Of a DNA stretch of 64,000 nt, positions 46,534-56,550 are shown one piece after another. Made by a program: the position numbers and the translations under genes. Origin of the DNA: Thermoplasmata archaeon (lineage in GTDB: Archaea; Thermoplasmatota; Thermoplasmata; Lutacidiplasmatales; UBA184); the NCBI GenBank assembly GCA_022750435.1, contig JAKIVS010000007.1:1-64000 (forward strand), given 5' to 3'. Every line of letters starts with the position of its first letter. Position 1 is the stretch's first letter. A model generated the notes under the pieces. That model had not been told where the DNA came from, did not search any database, and was given only the letters and a program-made list of their open reading frames with translations.

Positions 46534-46928
46534 CGCGGAGCTCCGACGAACTCGACCAGGACACCGTGGAACGACGCGGGGTGGGCGAATCCGACCGTCC
46601 GGCCGCGCGCCCCGATGCGGGGGGTCTCGTCGATCAGGCGTCCTCCATGGGCCTTCACGTTGGCCAGCGCCTCACCGACGTCGGGAACCTGGAAGGCGAG
46701 GTGGTGGATCCCCTCCCCCCGTTTCTCGAGGAACTTTCCGACGGCCGACTCCGGCCGGAGAGGTTCGAGGAACTCGAGATGCGATTCCCCGGCTTCGAGG
46801 AACGAGACGCGGACCCCCTGGGTCTCCACGTTCTCCGGGGGCGAACCGTGACCGCCCACGACCGGTTCGTACTTCGCCAAGGCGTCCGAAAGGCTCCGGA
46901 CCGCAATTCCGAGGTGGTCGATCTGCAT
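46530..46928 (-). CDS. mce: methylmalonyl-CoA epimerase
   Basis: MQIDHLGIAVRSLSDALAKYEPVVGG...QGVRVSFLEAGESHLEFLEPLRPESAVGKFLEKRGEGIHHLAFQVPDV. Confidence 0.96.
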   Translation of the reverse strand: MQIDHLGIAVRSLSDALAKYEPVVGGHGSPPENVETQGVRVSFLEAGESHLEFLEPLRPESAVGKFLEKRGEGIHHLAFQVPDVGEALANVKAHGGRLIDETPRIGARGRTVGFAHPASFHGVLVEFVGAPR

Positions 46929-46941
46929 CGGCGCGCTCCCC

Positions 46942-48618
46942 TCAGAACGTCCTCGGCGGGCGGTACTCTCCGAACAGGCCCCGCCACAGCTCGGCGACCT
47001 CGCCGAGCGTCGCGCCCGCGCGCACGGCGGCGAGCAGCGGCGGCATGACGTTGTGGCCCGCCTCAGTCTCCCGACCGAGAGTCTCTAGGGCCGTTCGGCT
47101 CTTCGCCGCGTCCCGCTCCCGGCGCCATCGCTCGAGGTCGCGGCGTTGGCCGCGCTCCAGCTCGGGTGATATGGTGAGACCGCGCTTCTGGCCGGCGCCG
47201 GACTCGTCCGGGAACAGGGAGAATCCGTCGTTCCCCTCCGCGAAGGCGTTCACGCCGACGACGAGCTCCTCCTTCGCCTCGCGGGCCCGGGCGATCCGGT
47301 ACGCCTCGCGGGCGATCTCGGCCTGGAAGAATCCCTTCTCGACGGCGACCAGGGCCCCGCCCATCGCTTCCACCCGGTCGAGGTACGCGCGCGCCTCGGC
47401 TTCGATTCGGTCGGTGAGGTACTCGATCTCGTACGCCCCACCGAGCGGGTCGATCGTGGACGGAACGCCGGACTCCTCTGCCAAGATCTGCTGGGTCCGA
47501 AGGGCGAGTCGAGCCGACGCCTCGGTCGGCAGGCCCCGGGCCTCGTCGAGCGCGTTGGTGTGGAGGGACTGGGTCCCGCCGAGGACCGCCGCGAGCGCCT
47601 CCAGGGTGGTTCGGACCACGTTGAGCTCGGGCTGCTGCGCGGTGAGCGACGAACCCGCCGTCTGGGTGTGGAACCGCATCGCCCAGCTCCGGGGATTTCG
47701 GGCCCCGAGAGTCTCCTGGGCCACGGACGCCCAGAGCCTCCGGGCCGCCCGGAACTTCGCGATCTCCTCGAGGAAGTTCCGGTCGGAGGAGAAGAAGAAC
47801 GAGAGGCGCGGAAGGAACTCGTCGCGGTCGAGCCCGCGGGCCACGGCGGCGCGCACGTAGGCGATGGCGTTCGCGAGGGTGAAGGCGACCTCCTGGGCGG
47901 CGGTCGACCCGGCCTCGCGCATGTGGTAGCCGGAGACGGAGATGTAGTTCCACTGCGGCATCTCGCGCGTCGCGAACTCGATGACGTCGGTGGTGAGGCG
48001 GATCGACGGCTCGGGCGGGTAGATGTACGTCCCGCGGGCGATGTACTCCTTCAGGATGTCGTTCTGCACCGTCCCGCCGAGCTTCGCCCGGGGCACCTCG
48101 GCCTCCTCCCCGACGGCCACCAGCAGGGCGAGGAGGATGGGCGCCGTGGCGTTGATCGTCATCGAGACGGTGGCGCGGTCGAGCGGGATCCCGTCGAACA
48201 TCCGGCGCATGTCGCCGAGGCTCGTGATGGCGACCCCGACCCGGCCGACCTCCCCCTTCGCCTTCTCGTGGTCCGAATCGTAGCCGATCTGGGTCGGCAG
48301 GTCGAAGGCGGTCGAGAGCCCGGTTTGTCCGCGCTCGAGCAGGAACCGGAAGCGTTGGTTCGTTTCGCGCGCGCTTCCGAATCCGGAGTACTGGCGCAGG
48401 GTCCACAGTCGCCCCCGGTACATCGTCGGCTGGACGCCGCGGGTGTAGGGCGGCACCCCCGGAAACCCCAGGTGGTCGACGGCCACGGCGTCCGGGTCGT
48501 CGGGAGGACCGACCAGGAGCGGGATCGCCCCGCCCTCGACCTTGGCCCCGATTTGGGCCCGCGCCGCCGCCTCCCAGCGCGCCTTCGGATCGGCCCCGGT
48601 CCGTCGACGTGCCGGCAT
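46942..48618 (-). CDS. mcmA1: methylmalonyl-CoA mutase large (alpha/N-terminal) subunit
   Basis: [102 protein letters not shown]...[32 protein letters not shown]. Confidence 0.98.
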   Translation of the reverse strand: MPARRRTGADPKARWEAAARAQIGAKVEGGAIPLLVGPPDDPDAVAVDHLGFPGVPPYTRGVQPTMYRGRLWTLRQYSGFGSARETNQRFRFLLERGQTGLSTAFDLPTQIGYDSDHEKAKGEVGRVGVAITSLGDMRRMFDGIPLDRATVSMTINATAPILLALLVAVGEEAEVPRAKLGGTVQNDILKEYIARGTYIYPPEPSIRLTTDVIEFATREMPQWNYISVSGYHMREAGSTAAQEVAFTLANAIAYVRAAVARGLDRDEFLPRLSFFFSSDRNFLEEIAKFRAARRLWASVAQETLGARNPRSWAMRFHTQTAGSSLTAQQPELNVVRTTLEALAAVLGGTQSLHTNALDEARGLPTEASARLALRTQQILAEESGVPSTIDPLGGAYEIEYLTDRIEAEARAYLDRVEAMGGALVAVEKGFFQAEIAREAYRIARAREAKEELVVGVNAFAEGNDGFSLFPDESGAGQKRGLTISPELERGQRRDLERWRRERDAAKSRTALETLGRETEAGHNVMPPLLAAVRAGATLGEVAELWRGLFGEYRPPRTF

Positions 48619-48642
48619 TCGGCGTCCGACCGGGACACGCTA

Positions 48643-50334
48643 TTAATCGACTTCGGCGCGTCGTACGAGGGGCCAAAACGCCGACAGGTCGAGCTCGGCC
48701 CACGCGACGGGAACGGGCACGCGCAGGCTGGTCAGCACCGCGGGGTGGATCTCGCCGGTCTCCCCGATCGATTCCCCCGCCAGCCGGAGCCGGGCGGCCC
48801 GGCCCGGGATCGTACCTGGAATCTCGACGGGCTCGCGCACGCCGACCGCGGCAAACGTCCGGGTGAGGTAGTCGAGCATCGAAGCGCCGTCGGCGAACCC
48901 GGCCCCCTCCCCCGCGAGGAGGATCCCGGCCCGGTAGCCGGTGCGTCCGCCGGTCTCCGAGGACGGGTCGGCGACGACGACCGGGCCGACCTCGTACATT
49001 CGTTGCGGGTAGGCGTGGCGCACGTTGTGGGAGAGGCTCGTGAGCAGCGACGGGAGCATCCGGTTCCGGAGCTGGGAGAACAGCTCCGAGACCGGATTGG
49101 CGAGCGCGATGGCGCCCGACGGGGCCAGCAGGCGGTCGAGGTCGCGGCCGACGAGCATGGGCGTGTAGAGCTCGGCGTAGCCGAGTCCGAGGAGAAGGTC
49201 GGCGACCTGCCGCCGGAACACGCTCTCCGGGCGACGTCGTCCGCGGGTGAGGCTGGGGGGGACGACGCCGTCCTCGGCGCGGACGCCGCGGGCGAGGATC
49301 ACGTCCTCGGCGACGTCGACGGCGGCGAGGACGTCCGGCCGCCACGGCGGCACATCGACCGCGAAGCCGCCCGGGATCGGATGGGCGTTCAGTCGGCTCG
49401 CCGAGAGGAGATGTTCCGCCTCCGGGACGGTGTAGATCCGGCCCGACAGGGCGTCGAGCGTGGCGAGGGGCAGTTCGATGCGGCGGGTGGCGACCACGCT
49501 GGTCCCGGTGTCGGTCCCCTCGGGCCCCTCGACGGCCACGGGGATCACGGACCATCCGTTGGCGACGAACACGAGAGAGAGGAGTCCGAGGCTCTCGCGG
49601 ACTCGAGCCAGACTGGTTCCGGTGGACTCGAGGAGGAGGGACCGGTCGCCGGGCCGCGCCTCGCCGGACTCTCGGCTGTTCAGGAGGGGAGGGACGCTCA
49701 GGATCTTGCCGTCCGCGTCCGTCAGCGCCAGCATCCGGTCGCCCACGACACCGAGCGCCCCATACCGGAGCGCGAGAGGGTGCGTGGAGAGGAACGTGCG
49801 CCCATCGAGGGCGGTCTCCGCGTCCAGCGGCACGAACCGAACCTCCTCGATCGGTCGGAGGGAGTACCGGACCGGGAATCGGAAGCGGTCGGTCGGGTAG
49901 ATGCCGATGCTCGCCCGCTTTCGGTCCGCGCCGAACGTCGCGTGGAGGAGCTCCTGGAATCGGATCGCCTCATCGAGGAGGCCCGCCGTGAGCGGCCGGT
50001 CCGCGGGCGCCTCGACGACGACCCCCGCGATCGCCGGTCGGATCGAGGCGACGGACGGGTCGGCCCGGAGGACCGGGGCGGGTCCGGGCCACGCGCCGAG
50101 GCGGATAGGCACGCCCCCGTGGGCACCTCCCAGGTTCGGCGTGAGCGCGAGCGCAAGACCCGCCTCCGTCAGGAGGTCGAGACGGTCGGCGGTTGCCTCG
50201 ATGGTGACCTGACCCTCCGCCGCCCCGTCGAACTCCGCCTTCGTCTCCCAAAGACGGTCGTGGAACTCCTCGTCCGTGAGCTCGCGTCCGAGCGCTTCGA
50301 TGAGCCGGCTCCGGGGAAGGACCGCGCGCGGCAT
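48643..50334 (-). CDS. pheT: phenylalanyl-tRNA synthetase beta subunit (archaeal type)
   Basis: MPRAVLPRSRLIEALGRELTDEEFHDRLWETKAEFDGAAEGQVTIEATADRLDLLTEAGLALAL...DVLAAVDVAEDVILARG...LANPVSELFSQLRNRMLPSLLTSLSHN. Confidence 0.96.
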   Translation of the reverse strand: MPRAVLPRSRLIEALGRELTDEEFHDRLWETKAEFDGAAEGQVTIEATADRLDLLTEAGLALALTPNLGGAHGGVPIRLGAWPGPAPVLRADPSVASIRPAIAGVVVEAPADRPLTAGLLDEAIRFQELLHATFGADRKRASIGIYPTDRFRFPVRYSLRPIEEVRFVPLDAETALDGRTFLSTHPLALRYGALGVVGDRMLALTDADGKILSVPPLLNSRESGEARPGDRSLLLESTGTSLARVRESLGLLSLVFVANGWSVIPVAVEGPEGTDTGTSVVATRRIELPLATLDALSGRIYTVPEAEHLLSASRLNAHPIPGGFAVDVPPWRPDVLAAVDVAEDVILARGVRAEDGVVPPSLTRGRRRPESVFRRQVADLLLGLGYAELYTPMLVGRDLDRLLAPSGAIALANPVSELFSQLRNRMLPSLLTSLSHNVRHAYPQRMYEVGPVVVADPSSETGGRTGYRAGILLAGEGAGFADGASMLDYLTRTFAAVGVREPVEIPGTIPGRAARLRLAGESIGETGEIHPAVLTSLRVPVPVAWAELDLSAFWPLVRRAEVD

Positions 50335-50336
50335 GA

Positions 50337-51881
50337 CTACCGGGAGCCCCCCGTGAGTTGCTCGAGGTCGTCGCGGAACAGATCCCGGATGTCGGAAACG
50401 CCGAGCGCGACCATGGCGAGCCGCATGACCCCGATCCCCCAGGCGGCGACCGGGACGTCGACGCCGAGCGGACGGAGGACCTCGGGGCGGAGCATCCCGC
50501 CCGGGAACACCTCGATCCATCCGAGCCGGGGATGCTTCACGTACCCTTCGACGGACGGCTCGGTGAACGGGAAGTAGCTCGGTCGGATCCGGAGCTCCCG
50601 GATCCCGATCGCGTCGGCGAGCGCCTGGAACACGCCGACGAGGTCCCGGAGCGATGTCCCCTCGCCACCGAGGACCCCTTCGCACTGGGTGAAGTCGATC
50701 GCGTGGGTCGCATCGATCGCCTCGACCCGGAAGTTCCGGTCGAGGGAGAACATCCGGAAGGGCGGCTTCGGATGGGCCGCCAGGTACCGCGCGCTGACGG
50801 AGGTCGTCTGGGACCGGAGCACCAGTCGCTTCGCGATGGAGCGGTCGTACGGCGCCCTCCAGCCGGGCGTGATCGGAGACGGCTCGCCGGGGATCGCCCG
50901 CCCCTCGTGGACGGCCGCCACCCGCTCGAGCAACTCCGCCGGGGGAAGCTTCCCTTCGACCCCCTCGACCGCGAACGCGTCGTGGATCGAACGCGCCGGG
51001 TGCTGCTGGGGCATGAACAGCGCATCGCAGTTCCAGAACTCGGTCTCGAGGAGCGGACCCTCCGCCTGCTCGAAGCCGAGTCCGAGCAGCACCTCCTCGA
51101 ACTCCCGCAGCCAGGCGGAGTACCGGTGCGGGCGGGCGCCCGTCACGTACGGGACGGTCGCACGGACGTCGTACGGCCGGAACTCCGCGGTGCGCCAACC
51201 GCCGTCCCGCAGGAGCGCCGGAGTGACCGTGCCGAGCAGGTGTGCGTCGTCGGCGAGGACCGCGTGCTTGCCCTCCTCCGACGGTTGCCAGCGCTTGGTC
51301 GAGCGATGGTCGATCTCGACGAGTCCACGGCGGCGCAGGTCCTTCACGACCGCCGCGTCGGGCGGCGCGGCATCGTCCCCGATGGTCCGGAGGGCGAGCT
51401 CCTCGTCGAACCGGTCGACCGAGTCCGGATGCCCCTCCTTCAGGCGGAACGGGACGCCCTCGGCGAGGTAGCCGCGGCGTCGCAGCAGCCCGATGGCGGC
51501 GGAACGTTCCTCGCCCACGAGCCCCTCCGCCTCGATCTCCTCCGGAGCCATGCCCTTCGGGTTTCGCAGGAGCAGCTGGAGGAGCCGGCGCTCGGGGAGG
51601 CCGGTCGCGAGCGCCGTCTTTCCGCGCGGGCTGAGCCGGATCTCCTCGCGGTGCTCCTCCTCGACGACGGCGAGGCCCTTCGACCGCAACCGCTGGAGCG
51701 CCCCCCGAACGGCCTCCAGGGGGAGGTCCGTCCGAGCCGGTAGCGCCTCCTCCTCGATGGCGAGGCCCCCCGTCGAGCGCAACGCCGAGAGAACGGCCCG
51801 CTCCGGGGCTCCGAGGGAGACCGATTGGGGCGCCACCGCCTCCTCCGGTTCCTCCGGTTCCGGCGGCACGGGGCGTGGCAC
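50337..51881 (-). CDS. pheS: phenylalanyl-tRNA synthetase alpha subunit (archaeal type)
   Basis: TGARPHRYSAWLREFEEVLLGLGFEQAEGPLLETEFWNCDALFMPQQHPARSIHDAFAV...RSQTTSVSARYLA...FRVEAIDATHAIDFTQCEGVLGGEG...YFPFTEPSVEGYVKHPRLGWIEVFPGGMLRPEVLRPLGVDVPVAAWGIGVMRLAM. Confidence 0.97.
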   Translation of the reverse strand: MPRPVPPEPEEPEEAVAPQSVSLGAPERAVLSALRSTGGLAIEEEALPARTDLPLEAVRGALQRLRSKGLAVVEEEHREEIRLSPRGKTALATGLPERRLLQLLLRNPKGMAPEEIEAEGLVGEERSAAIGLLRRRGYLAEGVPFRLKEGHPDSVDRFDEELALRTIGDDAAPPDAAVVKDLRRRGLVEIDHRSTKRWQPSEEGKHAVLADDAHLLGTVTPALLRDGGWRTAEFRPYDVRATVPYVTGARPHRYSAWLREFEEVLLGLGFEQAEGPLLETEFWNCDALFMPQQHPARSIHDAFAVEGVEGKLPPAELLERVAAVHEGRAIPGEPSPITPGWRAPYDRSIAKRLVLRSQTTSVSARYLAAHPKPPFRMFSLDRNFRVEAIDATHAIDFTQCEGVLGGEGTSLRDLVGVFQALADAIGIRELRIRPSYFPFTEPSVEGYVKHPRLGWIEVFPGGMLRPEVLRPLGVDVPVAAWGIGVMRLAMVALGVSDIRDLFRDDLEQLTGGSR

Positions 51882-52002
51882 GAGGACAGTCGATTAAGGC
51901 TTTCTCAGCCGCCGGTCCGACGGACGCGCGCCCGAGCGCGGCCGGCGCCTCGGGTCCGCAAGAGGTGGAAGTGGTTTCCGTGCGCACGCGGTGCGGCTTC
52001 GC

Positions 52003-55000
52003 CTACGAGCGGTTGGAGGCGACGAGGTCGTTCCCCGTCAGCTCGTAGAACAGCGTGTCCCCGCCACCGCCGATCGTCACGTTGGTGTTGACACTCGACG
52101 GGTTCAGCCACGCGGCGACGCTCGCCACGATGTTGCTCTGCGTGGAGTAGGTGTAGAGCGAGAGCCCGTACGCGATCTTCTCCGCCTCGTCGTAGAGCAT
52201 CACCCGCGCCGGTCCCGCCGGCGTCGACGCGGCGACGGTCAGAGCCTTCAGCATCGCCTTGTAAGCGATCCCCTGGCAGGACTGCGTGATCGTCTGGTTC
52301 GCCCAGAACGAGTAGTCCGTGTAGGGCTGCGCGCACCCGGTCGTGAACGCCGTGGTGTAGAGCGACTGCTCGACGGAGTCCCCCTCGGTGTAGGTCGCGT
52401 TGGCGCTGTAGAGGGGGATCACGTAGTCGGTGGGGTCGGGGTAGTCGGGGGCCCAGCCGAGGCCGTACACCGGCATCGGGTTGTTCCCCGGACCCTCGTC
52501 CTGCGCGTTCGTGATGATGGCGACGAAGTCGATGTCGACCGGCGTCACCTTGAGCGCGCCTCCCGTCAGCGTCGACAGCTCGCTCGTCCAGAGGGCGAGC
52601 ACCTGGTCGCCGGCCGGGTTCCCCGTCGTGCCGAACATCGGCATCTGGCACGGGTTCGAGGAGGTGCAGGTGGCGACCTGGGGGTCGTAGTACCCGCTGG
52701 AGGGGTTGTGCATCGCGTTCCACCAGAAGATCGGGCAACTCATGTTGGAGGCGTCCGAACAGGGGTCGGAGTTCGGCCACGGGATGTTCGTGGGGTAGTA
52801 GTTCGCCATGAATTGCGGGATCGCCCCACCGTAGTTGAATCCGAGTTGGATCCCGTCCTTGGTGTTGATCGTGTTCTCGATCGTCGCGTACGGGTACGCC
52901 CGAGAGAAGAACTCCCGCATGCCGAGGTAGCTGAACCACGTCGAGGGCACGTTCACCGTGCTGGTGGTGTACCGTTGCGCAGTCCCGACGTTGAAGTCGA
53001 GGTCGTACGGGTAGAACCCGATCGTGATCGTCGGCGCGGAGATCGCCTGGATCTTCCCGAGGTTGATCAGCTGGATGAACAGCGAGAAGTCCGTCGACGG
53101 GATGCTGGCGAGGTCCGCGGTCCCGGCGATGTAGGCCTGCTCGCCGGGTTGCGCGGCGCTTTCCCAGGTGACCTCGACCGTCGAGGCGTAGCTGCCGGCC
53201 CTCGGCGGGCAGCCAGTCCAGGTGCAGTCTGGGTTCTGCGAGTACGAGGGGTTCGCTTTCAGCGTGTAGCCGACCGCGATCTGGTAGTTGGCGATCGCGT
53301 ACGGCCCGCTCCCGACGAGGTTCCACTGAACGTGCCCGAGGTAGCTTCCGCCGAAGGATCCGCTGCCGAGCTGCTCCCACTGGTCCCAACCCTGGGACGG
53401 CATCTGGCTGAACGGCACGCCGTAGCCCCCGGTGCCCGGCATCGGGCACGGGTGGTCGCCGGACCCCGAGACATTCCCGCGGCTCCAGTAGGGGATTCCC
53501 GAGGCCTGGGCGGGGGCGCTGAACCAGCCGCACGGTACCACGGAGCCGCCGAGGGGGTCCGCGAGGAGCTCGAGGAAGTACGGCCAATTCTCGTTGTGAC
53601 CGTGCGCGGAGAACGTGATACATCCGCGGGCGCTCGGGTCGCTCAGGACGGAGGACGGGCAGTCGGTCCCGTTGATCGTCATCGCCGCGGAGACGTTCTC
53701 GGGCGTGTTGTTGTACGGCCCGTGGATGGAATCCCAGGTGCTGTTGCCGGGGCTGAGGAGCGACTGTCCGATGATCCATCCCGGGTTCGCGGTCGGGAAC
53801 GGTAGGGTCGAGAATCCGAGGGAGCGGATCATGGAGAACTCCACGTCCGTGGGATAGACGGGCCAGGTGGTCTGGGTCGCCGGGTCGTAGAACGTCGCGT
53901 TCGGCTGGATGACGAAGGTGTAGTTCCAGCCGGAGATCAGCGTGTTGCCGCCGTAGAGCTTCGCGCACTCCGCGCTCCCGGGGACGCAGGTCGAGAGGAC
54001 TGGGACGAACGAGTCGGGGGTTGGGCCCGTGACCGTGCCGTTGTAAGTAAGGAGGGTCTGGTAGACGTTGATGATCGGCTCCGTGCCGACCGTCTCGTAG
54101 TCGATGGCCGGGTCTTCGGAGAGACCGCCGCCGGGGGCGAGCTCGTAGCTGATGATCGTTCCCGGGTGAGGGTCCTTGACGTTGGTGAGCCCGGAGATGC
54201 CCGGGTGCAGGCCCGCGGGCGCGACGAAGACGGTCCAGTTGTACGAGATCACGACGGGGGTCACGCCGTTCGTTCCCCCACCGACGAAGCTGACCTCGTA
54301 GGAGCCGGGGGACTGGAAGGTGGCGGTGGCCGACGCGGAGCTGTTGGACGGGCCCGTGGGGTTGGTGATCGTTCCGCCCGAACTGACCTTCATCGTCGGC
54401 GGAATGACCGTGTACGCCGGATTGGTCGGCGCCGTGGTGTAGGAAGCCGAGACGGTCACCGATTGGCCGGGCACGATCGCGGCCGTGACCTGCGGAGTCC
54501 CCGCAGGTGCGGTTGTGTTGGAGACGAGGAGGCCGGAGATCCCGGGGACGGTGCCGGCCGTGGCCGCGGAGTACGACGACGTCACGGAGACCTGCACGAG
54601 TCCGTACAGGTTGTCGTGCTGGACGCCGTTGACGGACGCGGTCACGTAGACGAGGAACGTACCGATGTTGGAGTAGGCGTGCGAGATCGACGGGGACTTC
54701 GAGGAGACGACGGGTGTTCCGTCGCCGAAGTTCACGTTGAACGTGCTGGCGGATTCTCCCGCGGGGAGCGAGACGGTGAACGGAACGGAGCTTCCTTCCT
54801 GGATCGACTTGAGCGGCAGTTCGAGGACGACGTCGTGCAGGTTCTGGAACGACGCGCAGGCAGGAGCGCTGAGGGGCTGGCACGTCAACGGGGAGGGCTT
54901 CGAGAACCCCCCCTCAAGCGCGTAGGCACCCACGCCTACGACCACCAGGACGACGACGATCAGAATCGCGGAGGTCACGGTCGTAAGACCGCGGGTCCGC

Positions 55001-55038
55001 CCGGCCAGCGGCGGTCGCACGGTCATTTGGGTTGCCAT
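52003..55038 (-). CDS. family 5 (peptide/nickel-type) ABC solute-binding protein, N-terminal TM anchor, PKD-like domain
   Basis: TRGLTTVTSAILIVVVLVVVGVGAYAL; FNVNFGDGTPVVSSKSPSISHAYSNIGTFLVYV (PKD); DPAIDYETVGTEPIINVYQTLLTYNGT...; FNYGGAIPQFMANYYPTNIPWPNSD; YGLGWAPDYPDPTDYVIPLYSAN. Confidence 0.88.
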   Translation of the reverse strand: MATQMTVRPPLAGRTRGLTTVTSAILIVVVLVVVGVGAYALEGGFSKPSPLTCQPLSAPACASFQNLHDVVLELPLKSIQEGSSVPFTVSLPAGESASTFNVNFGDGTPVVSSKSPSISHAYSNIGTFLVYVTASVNGVQHDNLYGLVQVSVTSSYSAATAGTVPGISGLLVSNTTAPAGTPQVTAAIVPGQSVTVSASYTTAPTNPAYTVIPPTMKVSSGGTITNPTGPSNSSASATATFQSPGSYEVSFVGGGTNGVTPVVISYNWTVFVAPAGLHPGISGLTNVKDPHPGTIISYELAPGGGLSEDPAIDYETVGTEPIINVYQTLLTYNGTVTGPTPDSFVPVLSTCVPGSAECAKLYGGNTLISGWNYTFVIQPNATFYDPATQTTWPVYPTDVEFSMIRSLGFSTLPFPTANPGWIIGQSLLSPGNSTWDSIHGPYNNTPENVSAAMTINGTDCPSSVLSDPSARGCITFSAHGHNENWPYFLELLADPLGGSVVPCGWFSAPAQASGIPYWSRGNVSGSGDHPCPMPGTGGYGVPFSQMPSQGWDQWEQLGSGSFGGSYLGHVQWNLVGSGPYAIANYQIAVGYTLKANPSYSQNPDCTWTGCPPRAGSYASTVEVTWESAAQPGEQAYIAGTADLASIPSTDFSLFIQLINLGKIQAISAPTITIGFYPYDLDFNVGTAQRYTTSTVNVPSTWFSYLGMREFFSRAYPYATIENTINTKDGIQLGFNYGGAIPQFMANYYPTNIPWPNSDPCSDASNMSCPIFWWNAMHNPSSGYYDPQVATCTSSNPCQMPMFGTTGNPAGDQVLALWTSELSTLTGGALKVTPVDIDFVAIITNAQDEGPGNNPMPVYGLGWAPDYPDPTDYVIPLYSANATYTEGDSVEQSLYTTAFTTGCAQPYTDYSFWANQTITQSCQGIAYKAMLKALTVAASTPAGPARVMLYDEAEKIAYGLSLYTYSTQSNIVASVAAWLNPSSVNTNVTIGGGGDTLFYELTGNDLVASNRS

Positions 55039-55155
55039 CGATTCACCAACGCCTGAGCGAGAACTACTCAACTCGGGGTGGCATCCTAACGATGGGCCCA
55101 TATATACCTCTCCGGCGAAGACGGCTGTCGAGAATCCGGACCGGTGCCGGGGCGT

Positions 55156-55890
55156 CTACTCGAAGCCGGACGGTTCCGTGATTGCGGGGTGGACGAGGCC
55201 CGAGAGGACCTGGAACGCGTGGAGGACGTCGGCCTCCCGGACGACGAATGTGGAGTCCGTGTAGACGCTCATCAGCTCGAGCGAGTTGATCCCGGCTTGG
55301 AACAGAGCACCGGCGAGGAAGGCGAGCACACCCGGGGTGTCGACGATCGTCTCCGGGCTGCGTACCGTGACGGCCGAGAGTCTCCGATGGACGCCGAGGG
55401 TCGCCCGCTTGCCGGTCGCCGCGAGCACCGCCTCGACGAGGTCCTCCTCGCAGAGGATCGTCACGGCGCTCGGACCCTGCAGGAGCTGCAGCAGGTGCCG
55501 CCGGTCGGCCAGCAGCGTGCGTCCCGTTTCGAGGACGCGCCCCATCATCTCCCAATCCGAGCGGGCGGTGACGATCGCGACCCGCGTCCGGACCTCGAGA
55601 CGGCTCGCCTTCACGACCTCGAGCACCCGGCTCTCGAGCGTCCGCTCCGCGCCCATCTGGCGCTGGTAGCGGCGGCACGCGACCTCGATCGCCTCCTGGT
55701 TCGCGAGGCCGGTCTCCTGCCGGATCTTCTTCGCCAGGCTGGTGAAATTCAGGATGTTGTACGAGAGGCAGTCGCGGACCGCCGGGTGGTCCTCGATGTA
55801 CCGCCGCGTGACCTCGGCCGCCGTCGGGCCGCCCGCGCGTTCCTTCCCCGGCACCGTCGCTCCGGACAAGGCCCACCCGGGCGAGGGCAA
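55156..55890 (-). CDS. HTH/ACT-like domain regulatory protein (paralog A)
   Basis: TAAEVTRRYIEDHPAVRDCLSYNILNFTSLAKKIRQETGLANQEAIEVACRRYQRQ...; C-terminal ACT-like PGVLAFLAGALFQAGINSLELMSVYTDSTFVVREADVLHAFQVLSGLV. Confidence 0.82.
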   Translation of the reverse strand: MPSPGWALSGATVPGKERAGGPTAAEVTRRYIEDHPAVRDCLSYNILNFTSLAKKIRQETGLANQEAIEVACRRYQRQMGAERTLESRVLEVVKASRLEVRTRVAIVTARSDWEMMGRVLETGRTLLADRRHLLQLLQGPSAVTILCEEDLVEAVLAATGKRATLGVHRRLSAVTVRSPETIVDTPGVLAFLAGALFQAGINSLELMSVYTDSTFVVREADVLHAFQVLSGLVHPAITEPSGFE

Positions 55891-56136
55891 TCAACGTTTC
55901 CGTCTGATTTGGGAGCCCTTATCCCGAGCGCGGGCCATGCGCCGGGCTCGCACGCCGCGTGCGACGTGCCGGCACATGGAGCGTCAAACGAGACGACTTG
56001 TCGCGCCCGAGACACTCTCGCTATATTCGGGCCGGCCACGAACGGCCACACGGGAGTCCGGGACTCCCAGGGTTCACCGCCGACGGTGGACCCGACCCCA
56101 ACGAACCACCAACCTTCAGGAGGAAGCGAACCTACC

Positions 56137-56535
56137 GTGGTAACCCAGCGTCGTCACCTGCGCCTCCTCCCGTGCCGCGAGTGCGGCCATCTCCGGGCCA
56201 GCCACTACCTGCTCGCCCCGCAAGAGGGCCGGGTCCGTCGCCACTTCGCGCGCCCCCGCGACCGGACCACCCCGATGCCCTGCCACGTCCTCACCTGCAA
56301 CTGCGCCCGCTTCGGCGCCGACAGCCAGGTGTTCCTCTGCCCCGTCTGCTCCCGCGAGTATGCGACCCGCGCAAGCCTCGAGATCCACCTGTACGGCCAG
56401 CATCCGGGACTTTCCTCCCGCGAACGCTCCGTGCTGCTCCAGGGCGCCATGAGCGGCCAGACCGTCTTGCCCCCGTCGGTGGTGGCGCGACTTCCGTCGC
56501 GGCCGAGCACCGAGGAAGAGATCGCCGAGGCGTAG
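56137..56535 (+). CDS. C2H2-type zinc-finger protein (GTG start)
   Basis: VVTQRRHLRLLPCRECGHLRASHYLL...PCHVLTCNCARFGADSQVFLCPVCSREYATRASLEIHLYGQHPG; AGGAGG upstream. Confidence 0.78.
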   Translation: MVTQRRHLRLLPCRECGHLRASHYLLAPQEGRVRRHFARPRDRTTPMPCHVLTCNCARFGADSQVFLCPVCSREYATRASLEIHLYGQHPGLSSRERSVLLQGAMSGQTVLPPSVVARLPSRPSTEEEIAEA

Positions 56536-56550
56536 CGCCTCGCGCGACGC

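Noticed and set aside
47063-49555. 830-aa minus-strand ORF
   Set aside because: Out-of-frame reading through mcmA1 and pheT; Arg/Gly/Pro-biased shadow.
47560-50577. 1005-aa plus-strand ORF
   Set aside because: Antisense to mcmA1 and pheT, which have unambiguous conserved motifs; high-GC shadow ORF composition.
51905-54883. 992-aa Arg/Pro/His-rich minus-strand ORF
   Set aside because: Shifted frame of the solute-binding protein 52003..55038; no recognisable motifs.
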